54,397 bases of DNA from Prolixibacteraceae bacterium (GTDB lineage Bacteria > Bacteroidota > Bacteroidia > Bacteroidales > Prolixibacteraceae): positions 1 to 54,397 of the forward strand of contig JANXYV010000123.1 of assembly GCA_025355875.1 (NCBI GenBank), read 5' to 3'. The stretch's first letter is position 1. Every line of letters starts with the position of its first letter. The position numbers and the translations under genes were made by a program. The notes beneath the pieces were generated by a model, which had not been told where the DNA came from, made no database searches, and worked only from the letters and a program-made list of their open reading frames with translations. This document shows positions 24,535-34,507 of the stretch, in pieces.

Positions 24535-26876
24535 GACAATTCCGAATTATTTTATTAATGATCTTCCTGTCGCTTCAGGGGTTTGCGGCCAACGTAACCC
24601 TGAGTGGCTATCTGAAAGACAAAGCCAACGGGGAAGCTCTCATCGGAGCTTCAGTATTCGTTCCCAAACTGAAGACGGGCGTCATTACCAATTCCTACGG
24701 ATTCTATTCTATTACGGTGCCGGCAGGAAGCTATGCATTCACTTTCTCGTATATTGGGTACCAGACTCAGTCACCCGAAATCAAGCTCGATGCCAACAAA
24801 CAGATGAATATCATGCTTGAGGAACTACGGCAACAGATTGATGAGGTCGTGGTCACAGGAGAAAAGAAAAACCAGAATGTGGAAAGCCTGCAAATGAGCA
24901 TGGAGAAAGTTCAGGTGAAGATGATTAAAAAGCTTCCATCCTTTATGGGCGAGGTGGATATCATCAAAAGCATTACCCTGTTGCCGGGTATTCAGAATGG
25001 CGGGGAAGGAAGTTCAGGATTATATGTTCGTGGCGGAGGTCCGGACGAAAACCTCATGTTGCTCGACGAAGCCCCGGTGTACAATGCCTCGCATTTGCTC
25101 GGATTTTTTTCCGTATTTAATTCGGATGCCATCAAAGGGGTTGAGGTTTTCAAAGGTGGAATTCCGGCGGAATATGGAGGGAAAGCCTCGTCGGTAATTG
25201 ATATCCGGATGAAAGACGGCAATTCCCAGAAGTTTGGAATGAGCGGAGGAATCGGCAATATTTCGAGCCGGTTAACACTCGAGGCTCCGATCATCAAAGA
25301 CAAATGGAGCTTCATAGTTTCGGGTCGCAGGACCTATGCCGATTTTGTTGGCCGAATCCTTGGACTATCAGCCCTTCAGGATAATCAATTGTATTTTTAC
25401 GATCTGAACCTGAAAACCAGTGCAACCATCAATGATAAAAACCGGATCTATATTTCGGCCTACACCGGCGACGACTATTTCAAAGCAGGTTCGTCGATTT
25501 ATATGCGGTGGGGAAACCTGACTTCGACGGCCCGGTGGAATCATCTTTTCAGCAGTAAACTTTTCTCGAACACTTCCCTGATCTATTCGCAATACGATTA
25601 TAGTCTGGGAACGCCAAGTTCGGGAGCCGACCAGTTCGATTGGTCTTCACAAATCGCGGATTACAATTTCAAGGAGGATGTTTCATGGTACCTGAATTCG
25701 GACAACAAGCTGACTATCGGGTTCAATGCCATATACCATCATTTTAATCCCGGACAGGTTTCTTCAGGTGCCGGGTCCTACTTTACCGATTTAAAACTTA
25801 CCAATTATAATGCACTCGATAATTCGCTGTATGTTTCGAACGAACATACACTCGGTCCGAAATTTTCGATGAGGTACGGATTGCGTTACTCTTATTTCCA
25901 GCAGATTGGCGAAGGGAAAGTAAGGGAATATAAGAATCCGGAGAAACCCAATTCCAGCGAAGTGACGGGCATAAAAACCTACACTGCGGGGCAGATCATC
26001 CCGCCGGGTTATCACAACCTTGAACCGCGGGTGGCTCTCAAATACATTCTCACTCCGGAAAGTTCGCTCAAAGCATCCTATAACAGGATGGTCCAGAACC
26101 TGCATTTGATCACGAATACGAATTCTCCCACTCCGCTCGATATCTGGCTTCCAAGCAGCACCTATATTAAACCACTGATAGCCAATCAGGTCGGTCTGGG
26201 TTATTTTAGAAACCTGAAACGCAACATGTTCGAAACCTCGGCCGAAGTGTATTACAAAAAGTTAGAAAATGTAATCGACTATATCGATGGGGCGCAGTTA
26301 TTCCTGAAAGAAGATCTGGAAACAGAGTTGCTGCGCGGAAGTGGATATTCATACGGACTTGAAATCTATGCAAAGAAACAAGAAGGAAAACTGACTGGCT
26401 GGCTGAGTTATACTTTATCGAAGTCGATGCGCACCATACCTGGGATCAACAATGGAAATGCCTATCCGTCGAGCTACGACCGCACCCACAATGTTTCGTT
26501 TGTTGCCAGCTACGAACTGACCCAACGGCTGAATTTTTCAACGACCTGGGTTTTCTCGACGGGTAACCCAACTTCGTACCCGATTGCCAAATACGATATT
26601 CAGGGAAACACGATGTTTTACTACGCCAGCCGGAATAGTAACCGGATTCCTGACTATCACCGTTTAGACATCTCGCTGACCTACGATTTCAAGAAAAACG
26701 ATCACCGCAGGTACAAACAATCGCTGAACTTCTCGGTATACAATGTTTATGCCCGCCGGAACGCGTATTCGGTGACCTTCAGGCAAAACGCCGACAATCC
26801 GAATGTATCGGATGCCACACGGTTGTCGATTATCGGAACCATGATCCCATCCATTATTTACAATTTCAATTTCTAA
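24531..26876 (+). CDS. TonB-dependent receptor with carboxypeptidase-like N-terminal domain
   Basis: 781 residues. Signal peptide (about 1-20), then a CarboxypepD_reg-like domain (about 22-105: VTLSGYLKDKANGEALIGASVFV, YGFYSITVPAGSY). A TonB-box-like stretch follows (EVVVTGEKKN), then the plug (about 125-225: SITLLPGIQNGGEGSSGLYVRGG, LLDEAPVYNASHLLGFFSVF) and a 22-stranded-type barrel ending in a terminal aromatic (IIYNFNF). It imports a ligand across the outer membrane using TonB/ExbBD energy. It is paired with a DUF4249 lipoprotein and not with SusD, so it belongs to the receptor/DUF4249 class and not a classical polysaccharide importer. Ligand unknown. Confidence 0.9.
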   Translation: MRQFRIILLMIFLSLQGFAANVTLSGYLKDKANGEALIGASVFVPKLKTGVITNSYGFYSITVPAGSYAFTFSYIGYQTQSPEIKLDANKQMNIMLEELRQQIDEVVVTGEKKNQNVESLQMSMEKVQVKMIKKLPSFMGEVDIIKSITLLPGIQNGGEGSSGLYVRGGGPDENLMLLDEAPVYNASHLLGFFSVFNSDAIKGVEVFKGGIPAEYGGKASSVIDIRMKDGNSQKFGMSGGIGNISSRLTLEAPIIKDKWSFIVSGRRTYADFVGRILGLSALQDNQLYFYDLNLKTSATINDKNRIYISAYTGDDYFKAGSSIYMRWGNLTSTARWNHLFSSKLFSNTSLIYSQYDYSLGTPSSGADQFDWSSQIADYNFKEDVSWYLNSDNKLTIGFNAIYHHFNPGQVSSGAGSYFTDLKLTNYNALDNSLYVSNEHTLGPKFSMRYGLRYSYFQQIGEGKVREYKNPEKPNSSEVTGIKTYTAGQIIPPGYHNLEPRVALKYILTPESSLKASYNRMVQNLHLITNTNSPTPLDIWLPSSTYIKPLIANQVGLGYFRNLKRNMFETSAEVYYKKLENVIDYIDGAQLFLKEDLETELLRGSGYSYGLEIYAKKQEGKLTGWLSYTLSKSMRTIPGINNGNAYPSSYDRTHNVSFVASYELTQRLNFSTTWVFSTGNPTSYPIAKYDIQGNTMFYYASRNSNRIPDYHRLDISLTYDFKKNDHRRYKQSLNFSVYNVYARRNAYSVTFRQNADNPNVSDATRLSIIGTMIPSIIYNFNF

Positions 26877-26888
26877 AATTCAGCAGAC

Positions 26889-27833
26889 ATGAAAATCCAC
26901 ATAGATACTATCTTGCAAAAAGGAAAAAGGAAAATGGGGAGACTACTTTCCCAGATGACTGCATTCCTTTTCCTTGCTGTTCTTTTCTGTTCGTGCGAAG
27001 ATGTAATTGAAGTAAAACTGCCCAGCGAAGATTTGAACCTGATTGGAGTCGAAGCGGAAATCACATCGGTTGATCAGCCTTATGTATTTCTGTATAAGAC
27101 CCTGAAAGTAAATCAAGACCAGGCCTATCCGGGAATCACCGGGGCAGTGGTTAGTATTTCTGACAATCAGATTCCGGCCAAAAAGGTCACTCTTACTGAA
27201 GATCCCATGATCAAAGGTTTTTATAAAGTGGCCAAAAACATCAGTTACCGTGGGGTTCCAGGACGTGAATATACTTTAACCATCCTCACCGGGGGAGTGA
27301 CCCTGACTGCAAAGGAAACCCTTTTCCCCGTTGCAAAAATCGATTCAATTCAGGTTAAGCCTTCAACCCGGGGAAATAAGATATTTTTGGGAGTGTTTAC
27401 CTACGGACTGGAAACACCGGGTCGCGGAAATTACTACAAATGGGATGTATTTGTGAACGATAGCCTCATCCGTTCGGCTGACCGAATTGCCATCGCAAGT
27501 GATGAATATGTGGATGGGAATTACGTTTCGGGGCTCGAAGTGTATACCGATTTTCACGATCCTAATAAACCGAAAGATCGGATGCTGAACCTGAATGATA
27601 CCATCTCGGTGAGGCAAAACTCCATTTCCCAGTTTGCCTATAATTTTTATTTCCAGGTGATTAATCAGGCGTCTACCGGCAGTTTGTTCAGCGTTCCGCC
27701 TGCAAATGTGAAGGGTAATTTTACTTCGAGCGACGGGAAACCGGTACTGGGAATCTTTCTGGCAAGCGATGTTTCAATTCCGAAGAAGGTGGTGATCACT
27801 CAGGCTATTGAAGATCAACTGACAAAACCGTAA
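26889..27833 (+). CDS. DUF4249 lipoprotein, partner of the TonB receptor
   Basis: 314 residues from the first ATG, 12 bases after the receptor stop. An alternative ATG at codon 16 (26934) has a better Shine-Dalgarno (aaaaaggaaa) and would start right at the signal peptide (MGRLLSQMTAFLFLAVLFCSC); either is possible. A lipoprotein signal ends in FCSCEDV. The mature part begins with the DUF4249 pattern VIEVKLPSEDLNLIGVEAEIT and continues with VVSISDNQIP and the YTLTI strand. DUF4249 proteins are surface or periplasmic lipoproteins almost always encoded after TonB receptors of this type; their role is not established. The gene meets the next one tail to tail with a 2-base gap. Confidence 0.85.
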   Translation: MKIHIDTILQKGKRKMGRLLSQMTAFLFLAVLFCSCEDVIEVKLPSEDLNLIGVEAEITSVDQPYVFLYKTLKVNQDQAYPGITGAVVSISDNQIPAKKVTLTEDPMIKGFYKVAKNISYRGVPGREYTLTILTGGVTLTAKETLFPVAKIDSIQVKPSTRGNKIFLGVFTYGLETPGRGNYYKWDVFVNDSLIRSADRIAIASDEYVDGNYVSGLEVYTDFHDPNKPKDRMLNLNDTISVRQNSISQFAYNFYFQVINQASTGSLFSVPPANVKGNFTSSDGKPVLGIFLASDVSIPKKVVITQAIEDQLTKP

Positions 27834-27835
27834 AA

Positions 27836-28453
27836 CTACCTGAACACATATACCAGGCCGGCTAAAATCCCGAATTGCAGAAACGGAACCTTGCTTGGCG
27901 CTCCCGATCCGGATTCGGTAGCCGGGTTGTACCAATAGGTTCCTCCGGCATTCGTGATCGGAAAATTGAGGTTTGGCTGTATACTGACACCGATGGTTTT
28001 GGAAAAGAAATACTTCATTCCGCCATGAAACCCGACGGCCATTTTTGTACTCGATTGAAAAGAGTCGTCTTTTGAACCGAGTATAGTTACCCCAAAGTTT
28101 ACTCCTACGAAAAAATCAATGGGTTGTCGCCGAAGCGGGAAGATTCGGGTTCCACCCAGAAAAATATAGTTCATTCCTGAAGGTGACTGAATGTCGATCT
28201 GATGAGCCTCCGAATAGGCAGAAACTTCCGCATCGAGTCTGCTATAGGTAAGTTCGAGCGCATTGACCTTGTCGGAAACCAGGGAGAGCGTGCCCCCATA
28301 GGTGAATCCGCCTCCAATCTGTGCGGTCCCCTGATCGATGTTAAACTTGTCCGCAATAGTGAACCCGGCAAATGGCGTGAACTCAAAGCTCTGTGCCTTT
28401 AAAGTGCCTGAAACAGCCATCAGAAATACAACAGCAAGCAAACTCTTTTTCAT
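27836..28453 (-). CDS. Outer-membrane beta-barrel protein
   Basis: 205 residues from the ATG at 28451-28453, which begins a clear signal peptide (MKKSLLAVVFLMAVSGTLKAQ); the upstream in-frame extension lacks one. The mature protein has alternating beta-strands (FTPFAGFTIADKF, YGGTLSLVSDKVNALELTYSRL, FFVGVNFGVTILG, GFHGGMKYFF) and ends in an aromatic strand (GLVYVFR). This suits a small 8-stranded outer-membrane barrel. It is a paralogue of the product of 29285-29911 (shared TPFAG, YGG-L and ALELTYSR blocks). Function unknown; possibly co-transcribed with the lipoprotein and efflux genes upstream. Confidence 0.75.
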   Translation of the reverse strand: MKKSLLAVVFLMAVSGTLKAQSFEFTPFAGFTIADKFNIDQGTAQIGGGFTYGGTLSLVSDKVNALELTYSRLDAEVSAYSEAHQIDIQSPSGMNYIFLGGTRIFPLRRQPIDFFVGVNFGVTILGSKDDSFQSSTKMAVGFHGGMKYFFSKTIGVSIQPNLNFPITNAGGTYWYNPATESGSGAPSKVPFLQFGILAGLVYVFR

Positions 28454-28546
28454 TTCATAGAATTGTTGAGAACAAAATCCCTGTCGCTCCCTGTTTCCGG
28501 TTTTGCGCATGGCCTTAGAATATTGGACTGGAATCTGCTTAACAGG

Positions 28547-29257
28547 CTATTTCTTCAAAACCAGTCCTTCTTTCTTCAGTTGGTTCTGGAGCAATTTGGA
28601 ATATCCTTTGAAAAAACTATCCAGGTCTTCCGGATTGAATGCCTTGGACTGAATAGACCAAAGTAGTTTTTCGGATGTCACGTCATACAAATTGCTTTCC
28701 AGGAAATAGGTCCGGTCTAGCGCATATTCATTTACCGAGTATTTCTGTTCCTGGTAGTCGCTCATATAGTTGTAATAGATACCATAGTATCCAAATGCCA
28801 TGGGATAATATTGAACAAGCGGTTCGTAAATCTGGTGAGTAGGAACTTCGGAAGGTGCAGAAACTTTACCGTAAACTTTCTCTGTTTTAATATCCTTCAT
28901 TGCCAGCACGTACAAGGCTTCACAACCGTTGTCCTTAATGGTTTTAGCCAGCAGTTCCTTATTGATTTTGCCTTCACTGTTTACGGGAAGAGTTGGCATA
29001 ACGTCGCTGCTTTTCACAACTTTAAATCCCTTCGCTGCCATCACTTTGGCAACTTTTCCTTCGACAATTACCTTATTTTTTGGATGAACCAGGGCTATCA
29101 CAAATACCGATTTGTAAGGAACTTTCGGCATGGCCGCTTTATCGGCCCAGGTACGCGAAATCTCCTGATTTGGGGCGCATGCAGCCAGAATTAAAACCAG
29201 TATAAGAGAAAAAAGGGTGATGCTCTTTTGGGAGCTTGAAACTTTAAAAATGGACAT
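28547..29257 (-). CDS. Lipoprotein of unknown function (DUF4136-like)
   Basis: 236 residues. Lipoprotein signal with lipobox LAAC (about residues 24-27), then NQEISRTWADKAAM. The first half alternates strands and helices (KSVFVIALVHP, VEGKVAKVMAAKGFKVVKSSD, EALYVLAMKDIKTEK), as in DUF4136/CsgG-type periplasmic lipoproteins. A Tyr-rich stretch follows (YYPMAFGYYGIYYNYMSDY, about 145-165), then a C-terminal strand-helix pair (KLLWSIQSKAFNP). The Tyr/Trp-rich middle recalls the DUF4136 lipoprotein at 47447-48061. It lies between two paralogous barrel genes downstream of the RND operon. I cannot assign a job. Confidence 0.6.
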   Translation of the reverse strand: MSIFKVSSSQKSITLFSLILVLILAACAPNQEISRTWADKAAMPKVPYKSVFVIALVHPKNKVIVEGKVAKVMAAKGFKVVKSSDVMPTLPVNSEGKINKELLAKTIKDNGCEALYVLAMKDIKTEKVYGKVSAPSEVPTHQIYEPLVQYYPMAFGYYGIYYNYMSDYQEQKYSVNEYALDRTYFLESNLYDVTSEKLLWSIQSKAFNPEDLDSFFKGYSKLLQNQLKKEGLVLKK

Positions 29258-29284
29258 GAATTTGTATTTATAAAAAGATAAAAA

Positions 29285-29911
29285 TTACAAAAATAGTTTA
29301 TAGATCAGACCGGCGGTAAAACCAAACTGAAGCAGTGGGACATTACTTGTAGTTCCTGAAGTTCCGCTATTGACCGGATCCCACCAATAGCTGGAACCCA
29401 TGCTGGTAACCGGGAAAAGAAGTGTAGCTTGCCCCCGGATTCCCAAATGCTCATTGAAAAAATACTTGACTCCCGCGTTGACTCCTGCTGCAAAAGTAGT
29501 CGATGATTTGAAATCACTGTTTGGGGCCAGGAGGAAAACCCCTCCAAGATCCAATCCGGCAAATATTACAGTTTCATCAGAAACGGGGAAAAGCCTGCTG
29601 GCGCCAACGAGAAAGTAATTGGTATTGACCGGACCACTCATGTTGTTCTTTTCTTCAGGCAGATAAACTGAATGTGCCGATCCGTCTCCGTAAATCCGGC
29701 TGTAGGTAAGTTCTAGCGCAATGTGCTCATTGGCAGTGAATGCCAATTTCCCACCGTAGTTGGCACCTCCAGTAATTTTCACTTCTCCGCCCTGAATGGG
29801 GAACTTATCTCCAAAAGCATATCCGGCAAATGGAGTGATTTCAACACCCTGAGCATTTGATGACAATCCAATGATCATCATCAGGCAGGTAATAGAAAGG
29901 AATTTTCTCAT
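29285..29911 (-). CDS. Outer-membrane beta-barrel protein
   Basis: 208 residues from the ATG at 29909-29911, which starts a signal peptide (MRKFLSITCLMMIIGLSSNAQ). The longer open frame would run into the end of the efflux gene and is unlikely. Barrel strands include ITPFAGYAFGDKFP, YGGKLAFTANEHIALELTYSR and AAGVNAGVKYFF, with a C-terminal strand ending YKLFL. Same family as the product of 27836-28453. It lies 61 bases after the OMF gene of the RND system, so it may be read through from that operon. Confidence 0.75.
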   Translation of the reverse strand: MRKFLSITCLMMIIGLSSNAQGVEITPFAGYAFGDKFPIQGGEVKITGGANYGGKLAFTANEHIALELTYSRIYGDGSAHSVYLPEEKNNMSGPVNTNYFLVGASRLFPVSDETVIFAGLDLGGVFLLAPNSDFKSSTTFAAGVNAGVKYFFNEHLGIRGQATLLFPVTSMGSSYWWDPVNSGTSGTTSNVPLLQFGFTAGLIYKLFL

Positions 29912-29972
29912 CAGTAATTTTTGTATGAAATGCAATGTTAATTTCCGAACTACAAACGGCTTGTTTCTCAAT

Positions 29973-31331
29973 TTACCAACCACCTCCCAGTGATTTGTAC
30001 AGCTGAACGTACGAGCTGAGCTGCTGACTTTTAGTCGCTGAAGCAGCAAGTTCTGAATCGAGCATCGATGTTTCTGCGATCAATACTTCCAGATAATCGG
30101 TATATCCCTGATTGTAACGTTCCTGCGAAAGCATGAGCGCTTTCGATGCAGCTTCAGCCTGATGCCTTCTGGCTTCGTACTCATCAGCCAAAGTCTGAAC
30201 AGCGACCAATGAACTTTCGACTTCGCCCAAGGCTGAAATATAAGTATTCACATAATTGTTCGCAGCAATCTTTGTTTCTTCACGTTGCAGATTAACCCGT
30301 TTTTTATTGGCTCCAAAATTGAAAATCGGACCGAGGATTGCAGCCGTAGCACTTCCCCCAAAAGCGGCATCGGAAACCAGGCTCGAAAGATCAGGACTGG
30401 CAAATCCCAATAAGCCGGTCAGACTTAAACTGGGGAACCGTGATGCCTGAGCAACTCCGATCCGGTGGGTTTGAGCCTCCAGTTGGTATTCAGCCTGTTT
30501 AACATCAGGTCGTTGCTCAAGCAGAGTTGAGGGCAAACCTGCCGGAATAAGCGGAATATTCTGTTGATCAACATTTTCCAGGCCCCGCGCTATATTCTGA
30601 GGCATTTGTCCCAGCAAAATATTCATGCTACGCTCGCTGGCATTCAATAAACGCGTCAGGCTGCTTACCGTAGCCATAGCCAATTGTAATTGCTGGTCGG
30701 CCTGTAACATATCAAGCTCGGCTACGTCGCCACCCTTGAACCGGGCATTAATCAGATTGAGATAAATCTTGCGGCTATCAACTGTGCGCTTTGCAATAGA
30801 CAACCGGTTGTCGAGATCGCGAATCTGGAAATACAATGAAGCGACATCACTGACGAGGATAGTGGTCACTGATTTTACGCCTTCTTCGCTGGCCAGATAT
30901 TCGTAATATGCTGCTTTTTTAGAATGACGAAGTTTCCCCCAGAAATCAATTTCCCATGAAGCGGTTGCTCCAAAGTTAAATGCGCTGCTTCCGTTTGGTC
31001 CGCTGTTTAGGGTACCACTGGCCTGATAGCCAAATGATGGTAATTGGTTCGCTTTGGTAATTCCATAAATCTCACGTGATTGCTCAATACGCATCACCGC
31101 ATTGGCAAGGTTGTAATTGTATTTCAACGCGGTATCGATCAGTCCGTTCAGAACAGAATCCTGAAACAGTTGAAACCATTTCAGATTGGTAATGGTATCG
31201 TTCGGATCAACAAATTTGCTTTGCTCCATCCATGCCTGTGGTGATTTGATATCAGGTCGTGTGTATTTGGGGCCAACCATGCACGAATTGAGTGCTGCAA
31301 CGAGTAAAAATATGCTAAGTATCTTTTTCAT
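29973..31331 (-). CDS. TolC/OprM-type outer-membrane efflux lipoprotein
   Basis: 452 residues, NodT-type outer-membrane factor. Lipobox cysteine C17 (ALNSCMVGPKYTRP). Two internally repeated halves of long coiled helices plus short barrel strands: YNLANAVMRIEQSREIYG, ASWEIDFWGKLRHSK, LEQRPDVKQAEYQLEAQTHRIGVAQA, ending SYVQLYKSLGGGW. It forms the trimeric exit duct for the RND pump. It starts one base after the RND gene stop, so translation is probably coupled. Confidence 0.92.
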   Translation of the reverse strand: MKKILSIFLLVAALNSCMVGPKYTRPDIKSPQAWMEQSKFVDPNDTITNLKWFQLFQDSVLNGLIDTALKYNYNLANAVMRIEQSREIYGITKANQLPSFGYQASGTLNSGPNGSSAFNFGATASWEIDFWGKLRHSKKAAYYEYLASEEGVKSVTTILVSDVASLYFQIRDLDNRLSIAKRTVDSRKIYLNLINARFKGGDVAELDMLQADQQLQLAMATVSSLTRLLNASERSMNILLGQMPQNIARGLENVDQQNIPLIPAGLPSTLLEQRPDVKQAEYQLEAQTHRIGVAQASRFPSLSLTGLLGFASPDLSSLVSDAAFGGSATAAILGPIFNFGANKKRVNLQREETKIAANNYVNTYISALGEVESSLVAVQTLADEYEARRHQAEAASKALMLSQERYNQGYTDYLEVLIAETSMLDSELAASATKSQQLSSYVQLYKSLGGGW

Positions 31332-31332
31332 C

Positions 31333-34300
31333 TTACTTGTCCTCCTCTGTTTTAATTACTTCCGGTTCGACTTGCTTTTTCTTTCCAAAATTCTCGATCA
31401 TGACAAATAATGCCGGAATTATCAATACCCCGAGTACGGTTGCAATAAGCATCCCGCTAAAAACTGCCATACCCATAACGATACGTGCCTGCGAACCTGC
31501 GCCTTTAGCTGTAAGCAGAGGTGTTACACCAAGAATAAATGCAAAGGCTGTCATCAAAATTGGACGGAATCTCAGCTTGGCAGAATACATCGCTGATTCC
31601 ATCAAAGGTTTGCCTTTTTCAACTTCTGCTTTGGCAAATTCGACAATCAGGATGGCGTTCTTGGCCGCAAGTCCGATGAGCATGACCAGACCAATCTGGG
31701 CGAATACGTTGTTCACGTAAGCGTCGCTGCTATACCTGGCAAGGAATAATCCCAAAAATGCACCGAACACGGCAAAAGGAGTTCCCAGCAAAACGCTGAA
31801 AGGTAGTTTCCAGCTTTCATATTGTGCGGCAAGAATGAGAAAAACGAAAACCAGCGCCATGATAAATACTTTTGCCCCTCCCGGTGAATGTTTTTCCTGA
31901 TACGAAAGGTTGATGTAATCGTAACTCATATCAGCAGGCAAGACCTGCGCTGCAACTTCTTCCAGGGCTTTTAATGCCTGGGCGCTGGAATAACCTTCTG
32001 CCGGACTTCCTCCAATTTCGGCGGCGCGGAACAGGTTCAACCGGTTGGTAAAATCTGGTCCGGTAACCTTTGTCACGGTAACTAAAGTAGAAATAGGAAC
32101 CATTTCACCGCGACCATTTTTCACATAAATAGCATTTAAGTTTTCAGGTTTTACCCGGTCTTCAGCTTCGGCCTGAATATAAACTTTATATTGCCGTCCA
32201 AACCGGTTAAAGTCGTTCACATAACTGGCCCCTAAAAATGCACCAAGAGCTTCGGTAACTTTCGATACGGGAACTCCAAGTTTCATGGCCTTCTCATTGT
32301 CAATTTCAACTTTAATCTGTGGGGTTCCTGAATTAAATGTAGTATAAATCCGTCTGATTTCAGGACGTTTTTGTGCTGCAGCGATAAAAGCTTTCGTTTG
32401 TTGCTCAAGATACTGGGGCGTGTTGCCGCCACGGTCCTGCAACATCATACTGAACCCTGCTGATGCACCCAATCCCTGGATTGCAGGCGGCCCAAATGCC
32501 ATCACTGTGGCAGTTGTAATTTCTTTTGTGAATATCTTGTTGAACTTCTCAACCAATTCTTTTGCCGTAGATTTTCGTTCTTCCCAGGGTTTGAGAGAAA
32601 CGAAGAAGCACGCATTGTTTGGCGAATAAGAACTGGTTAACAAACTATATCCATTGATTGTGGTGTACGAAAGCAAATCTTCCTCCTCTTTAAAGATTTC
32701 ATCAATCTTTTTGGTGATTTCATCGGTTCGCTGAAGTGAGGTTGCCGGAGGAGTTGCTATGTTGACAAGGAAATAACCCTGATCTTCTTCAGGAATAAAT
32801 CCTGCCGGAATTTTTATTCCCAAAAATCCTGCAAAAACCATTACTATGGCGAGAAGGAAAACAACCCGAATGGTTTTTCGCGCAAAAAATCCTGCTCCGC
32901 CTAAGTATTTTGTTGTTACAGCCTCGAAAACCTTGTTGAAGCCACGGTAAAACATAGGAAGTATCCCCTTTTGCTCGTTGAGTGGTTTGGTAGGTTTCAG
33001 CAACATCGCACTTAATGCAGGACTTAGTGTCAAGGCGCTGAATGCTGAGAACCCAACCGAAACAGCAATGGTTATGGCAAACTGTTGGAAGAACCGTCCG
33101 GTAATACCCGGAGTCATTGCAACAGGGACGAAAACCGCGATCAGGATGAGTGCAATCGCAACTACAGGCCCAGATACTTCTTTCATGGCCTGAATTGTAG
33201 CATCCCTCGGACTCTTGCCATGTTCAATATGGTGCATTACAGCTTCCACAACCACGATGGCATCATCGACCACAATACCGATTGCGAGAACAAGACCAAG
33301 CAATGACAGTGTATTAATTGAAAACCCAAGCATTGGAAAAACGGCTATCGTACCCACTAAGGAAACTGGCACGGTGATCAGAGGTATCAGTGTTGCCCTC
33401 CAGTTCTGGAGAAATACAAATACAACCAGGATTACCAGAAGGATGGCTTCAAAAAGTGTTTTTACAATATCATCGATACCAGCTGTAATAGCAAGTGTCG
33501 TGTCTAGGGATTCCTGATATTCTATCCCTTTTGGGAACCGTTTTGACATTTCTTTCATGGCTGCTTTGGCATTCTTAGCTACTTCCAGCGCATTACTTCC
33601 GGGCATCTGGAAAAGTGCGATTACCGCACTGGCCTGACCATTTCGGCGACCGCTTGAACTAAAGTTTTCAGTTCCCAACTCAATACGCGATATGTCACCG
33701 AGCAATACTTGCGATCCATCTTCCTTACTCCGTACCACAATATTATTAAACTGTTTTTCGGTAACCAAACGGTCCTGAAGAGTTACACCATAAGTGAATT
33801 CAGTTCCGGCAGGAGCAGGTTCTGCTCCGAACTTACCCCCGGGACTGATCATGTTTTGATCGTTTAGTGCTTTTTTAACTTCTTCGACAGTTACACCCAG
33901 TTTAGCCATTTCACCCGCTCTTAGCCAGATACGCATGGCATAATCACTTCCGCCGAATATCGTATAGTCTCCAATACCATAAATTCGAGCCAATTGGTCG
34001 ATCAGATTTATGGTTGCATAATTGGTAAGGAATCGGGCATCGTATTTTGGATTGGTAGAAGTCAGTGTGAAAAGCATCATAGGGAATGACAGTGATTTCT
34101 TCACCGTCACACCTTGTTGCTTAACGCTTTGCGGCATGAAAGGAGCCGATTGGCTTTGACGGTTCTGGGTAAGCATATTGGCATTATCCAGGTTCGTTCC
34201 TACATCAAACGTAACTTCAATAGTTAAAGCACCATCGGAAGTATTGATAGATTTAATATAGAGCATTTTCTCAACCCCGTTTACTTTTTGCTCAATGGGG

Positions 34301-34488
34301 GTAGCGACTGCCTGCTCAACATTCAGAGCATTTGCACCGGTATAGGAAGTTGTAATTTTTACAACGGGTGGATTGATATCCGGATATTGCGAGATAGGTG
34401 TCTTCTGCAAAGCCAGATATCCAAGCATCACTATTATGATACTGATAACTATGGCTACGATCGGCCTGCGTACAAAAAATTCTCCCAT
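31333..34488 (-). CDS. RND multidrug efflux transporter (AcrB/HAE1 family)
   Basis: 1051 residues, full length for the family. The N-terminus (FFVRRPIVAIVISIIIVMLGY) and PISQYPDINPPVV are hallmark HAE1 sequences. TM4 carries the proton-relay pair D408-D409 (GIVVDDAIVVVEAV), matching AcrB D407-D408. Two 6-helix halves with large periplasmic loops are visible. It expels hydrophobic compounds, powered by proton influx, with the MFP (34508-35668) and OMF (29973-31331). The antisense frames in this gene are not real. Confidence 0.95.
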   Translation of the reverse strand: MGEFFVRRPIVAIVISIIIVMLGYLALQKTPISQYPDINPPVVKITTSYTGANALNVEQAVATPIEQKVNGVEKMLYIKSINTSDGALTIEVTFDVGTNLDNANMLTQNRQSQSAPFMPQSVKQQGVTVKKSLSFPMMLFTLTSTNPKYDARFLTNYATINLIDQLARIYGIGDYTIFGGSDYAMRIWLRAGEMAKLGVTVEEVKKALNDQNMISPGGKFGAEPAPAGTEFTYGVTLQDRLVTEKQFNNIVVRSKEDGSQVLLGDISRIELGTENFSSSGRRNGQASAVIALFQMPGSNALEVAKNAKAAMKEMSKRFPKGIEYQESLDTTLAITAGIDDIVKTLFEAILLVILVVFVFLQNWRATLIPLITVPVSLVGTIAVFPMLGFSINTLSLLGLVLAIGIVVDDAIVVVEAVMHHIEHGKSPRDATIQAMKEVSGPVVAIALILIAVFVPVAMTPGITGRFFQQFAITIAVSVGFSAFSALTLSPALSAMLLKPTKPLNEQKGILPMFYRGFNKVFEAVTTKYLGGAGFFARKTIRVVFLLAIVMVFAGFLGIKIPAGFIPEEDQGYFLVNIATPPATSLQRTDEITKKIDEIFKEEEDLLSYTTINGYSLLTSSYSPNNACFFVSLKPWEERKSTAKELVEKFNKIFTKEITTATVMAFGPPAIQGLGASAGFSMMLQDRGGNTPQYLEQQTKAFIAAAQKRPEIRRIYTTFNSGTPQIKVEIDNEKAMKLGVPVSKVTEALGAFLGASYVNDFNRFGRQYKVYIQAEAEDRVKPENLNAIYVKNGRGEMVPISTLVTVTKVTGPDFTNRLNLFRAAEIGGSPAEGYSSAQALKALEEVAAQVLPADMSYDYINLSYQEKHSPGGAKVFIMALVFVFLILAAQYESWKLPFSVLLGTPFAVFGAFLGLFLARYSSDAYVNNVFAQIGLVMLIGLAAKNAILIVEFAKAEVEKGKPLMESAMYSAKLRFRPILMTAFAFILGVTPLLTAKGAGSQARIVMGMAVFSGMLIATVLGVLIIPALFVMIENFGKKKQVEPEVIKTEEDK

Positions 34489-34507
34489 GATAGTAGATTT
34501 GTCAGAA

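Noticed and set aside
24531-27833. A SusC/SusD pair
   Set aside because: The receptor is followed by a DUF4249 lipoprotein, not a SusD-type TPR lipoprotein, and the receptor is shorter than typical SusC.
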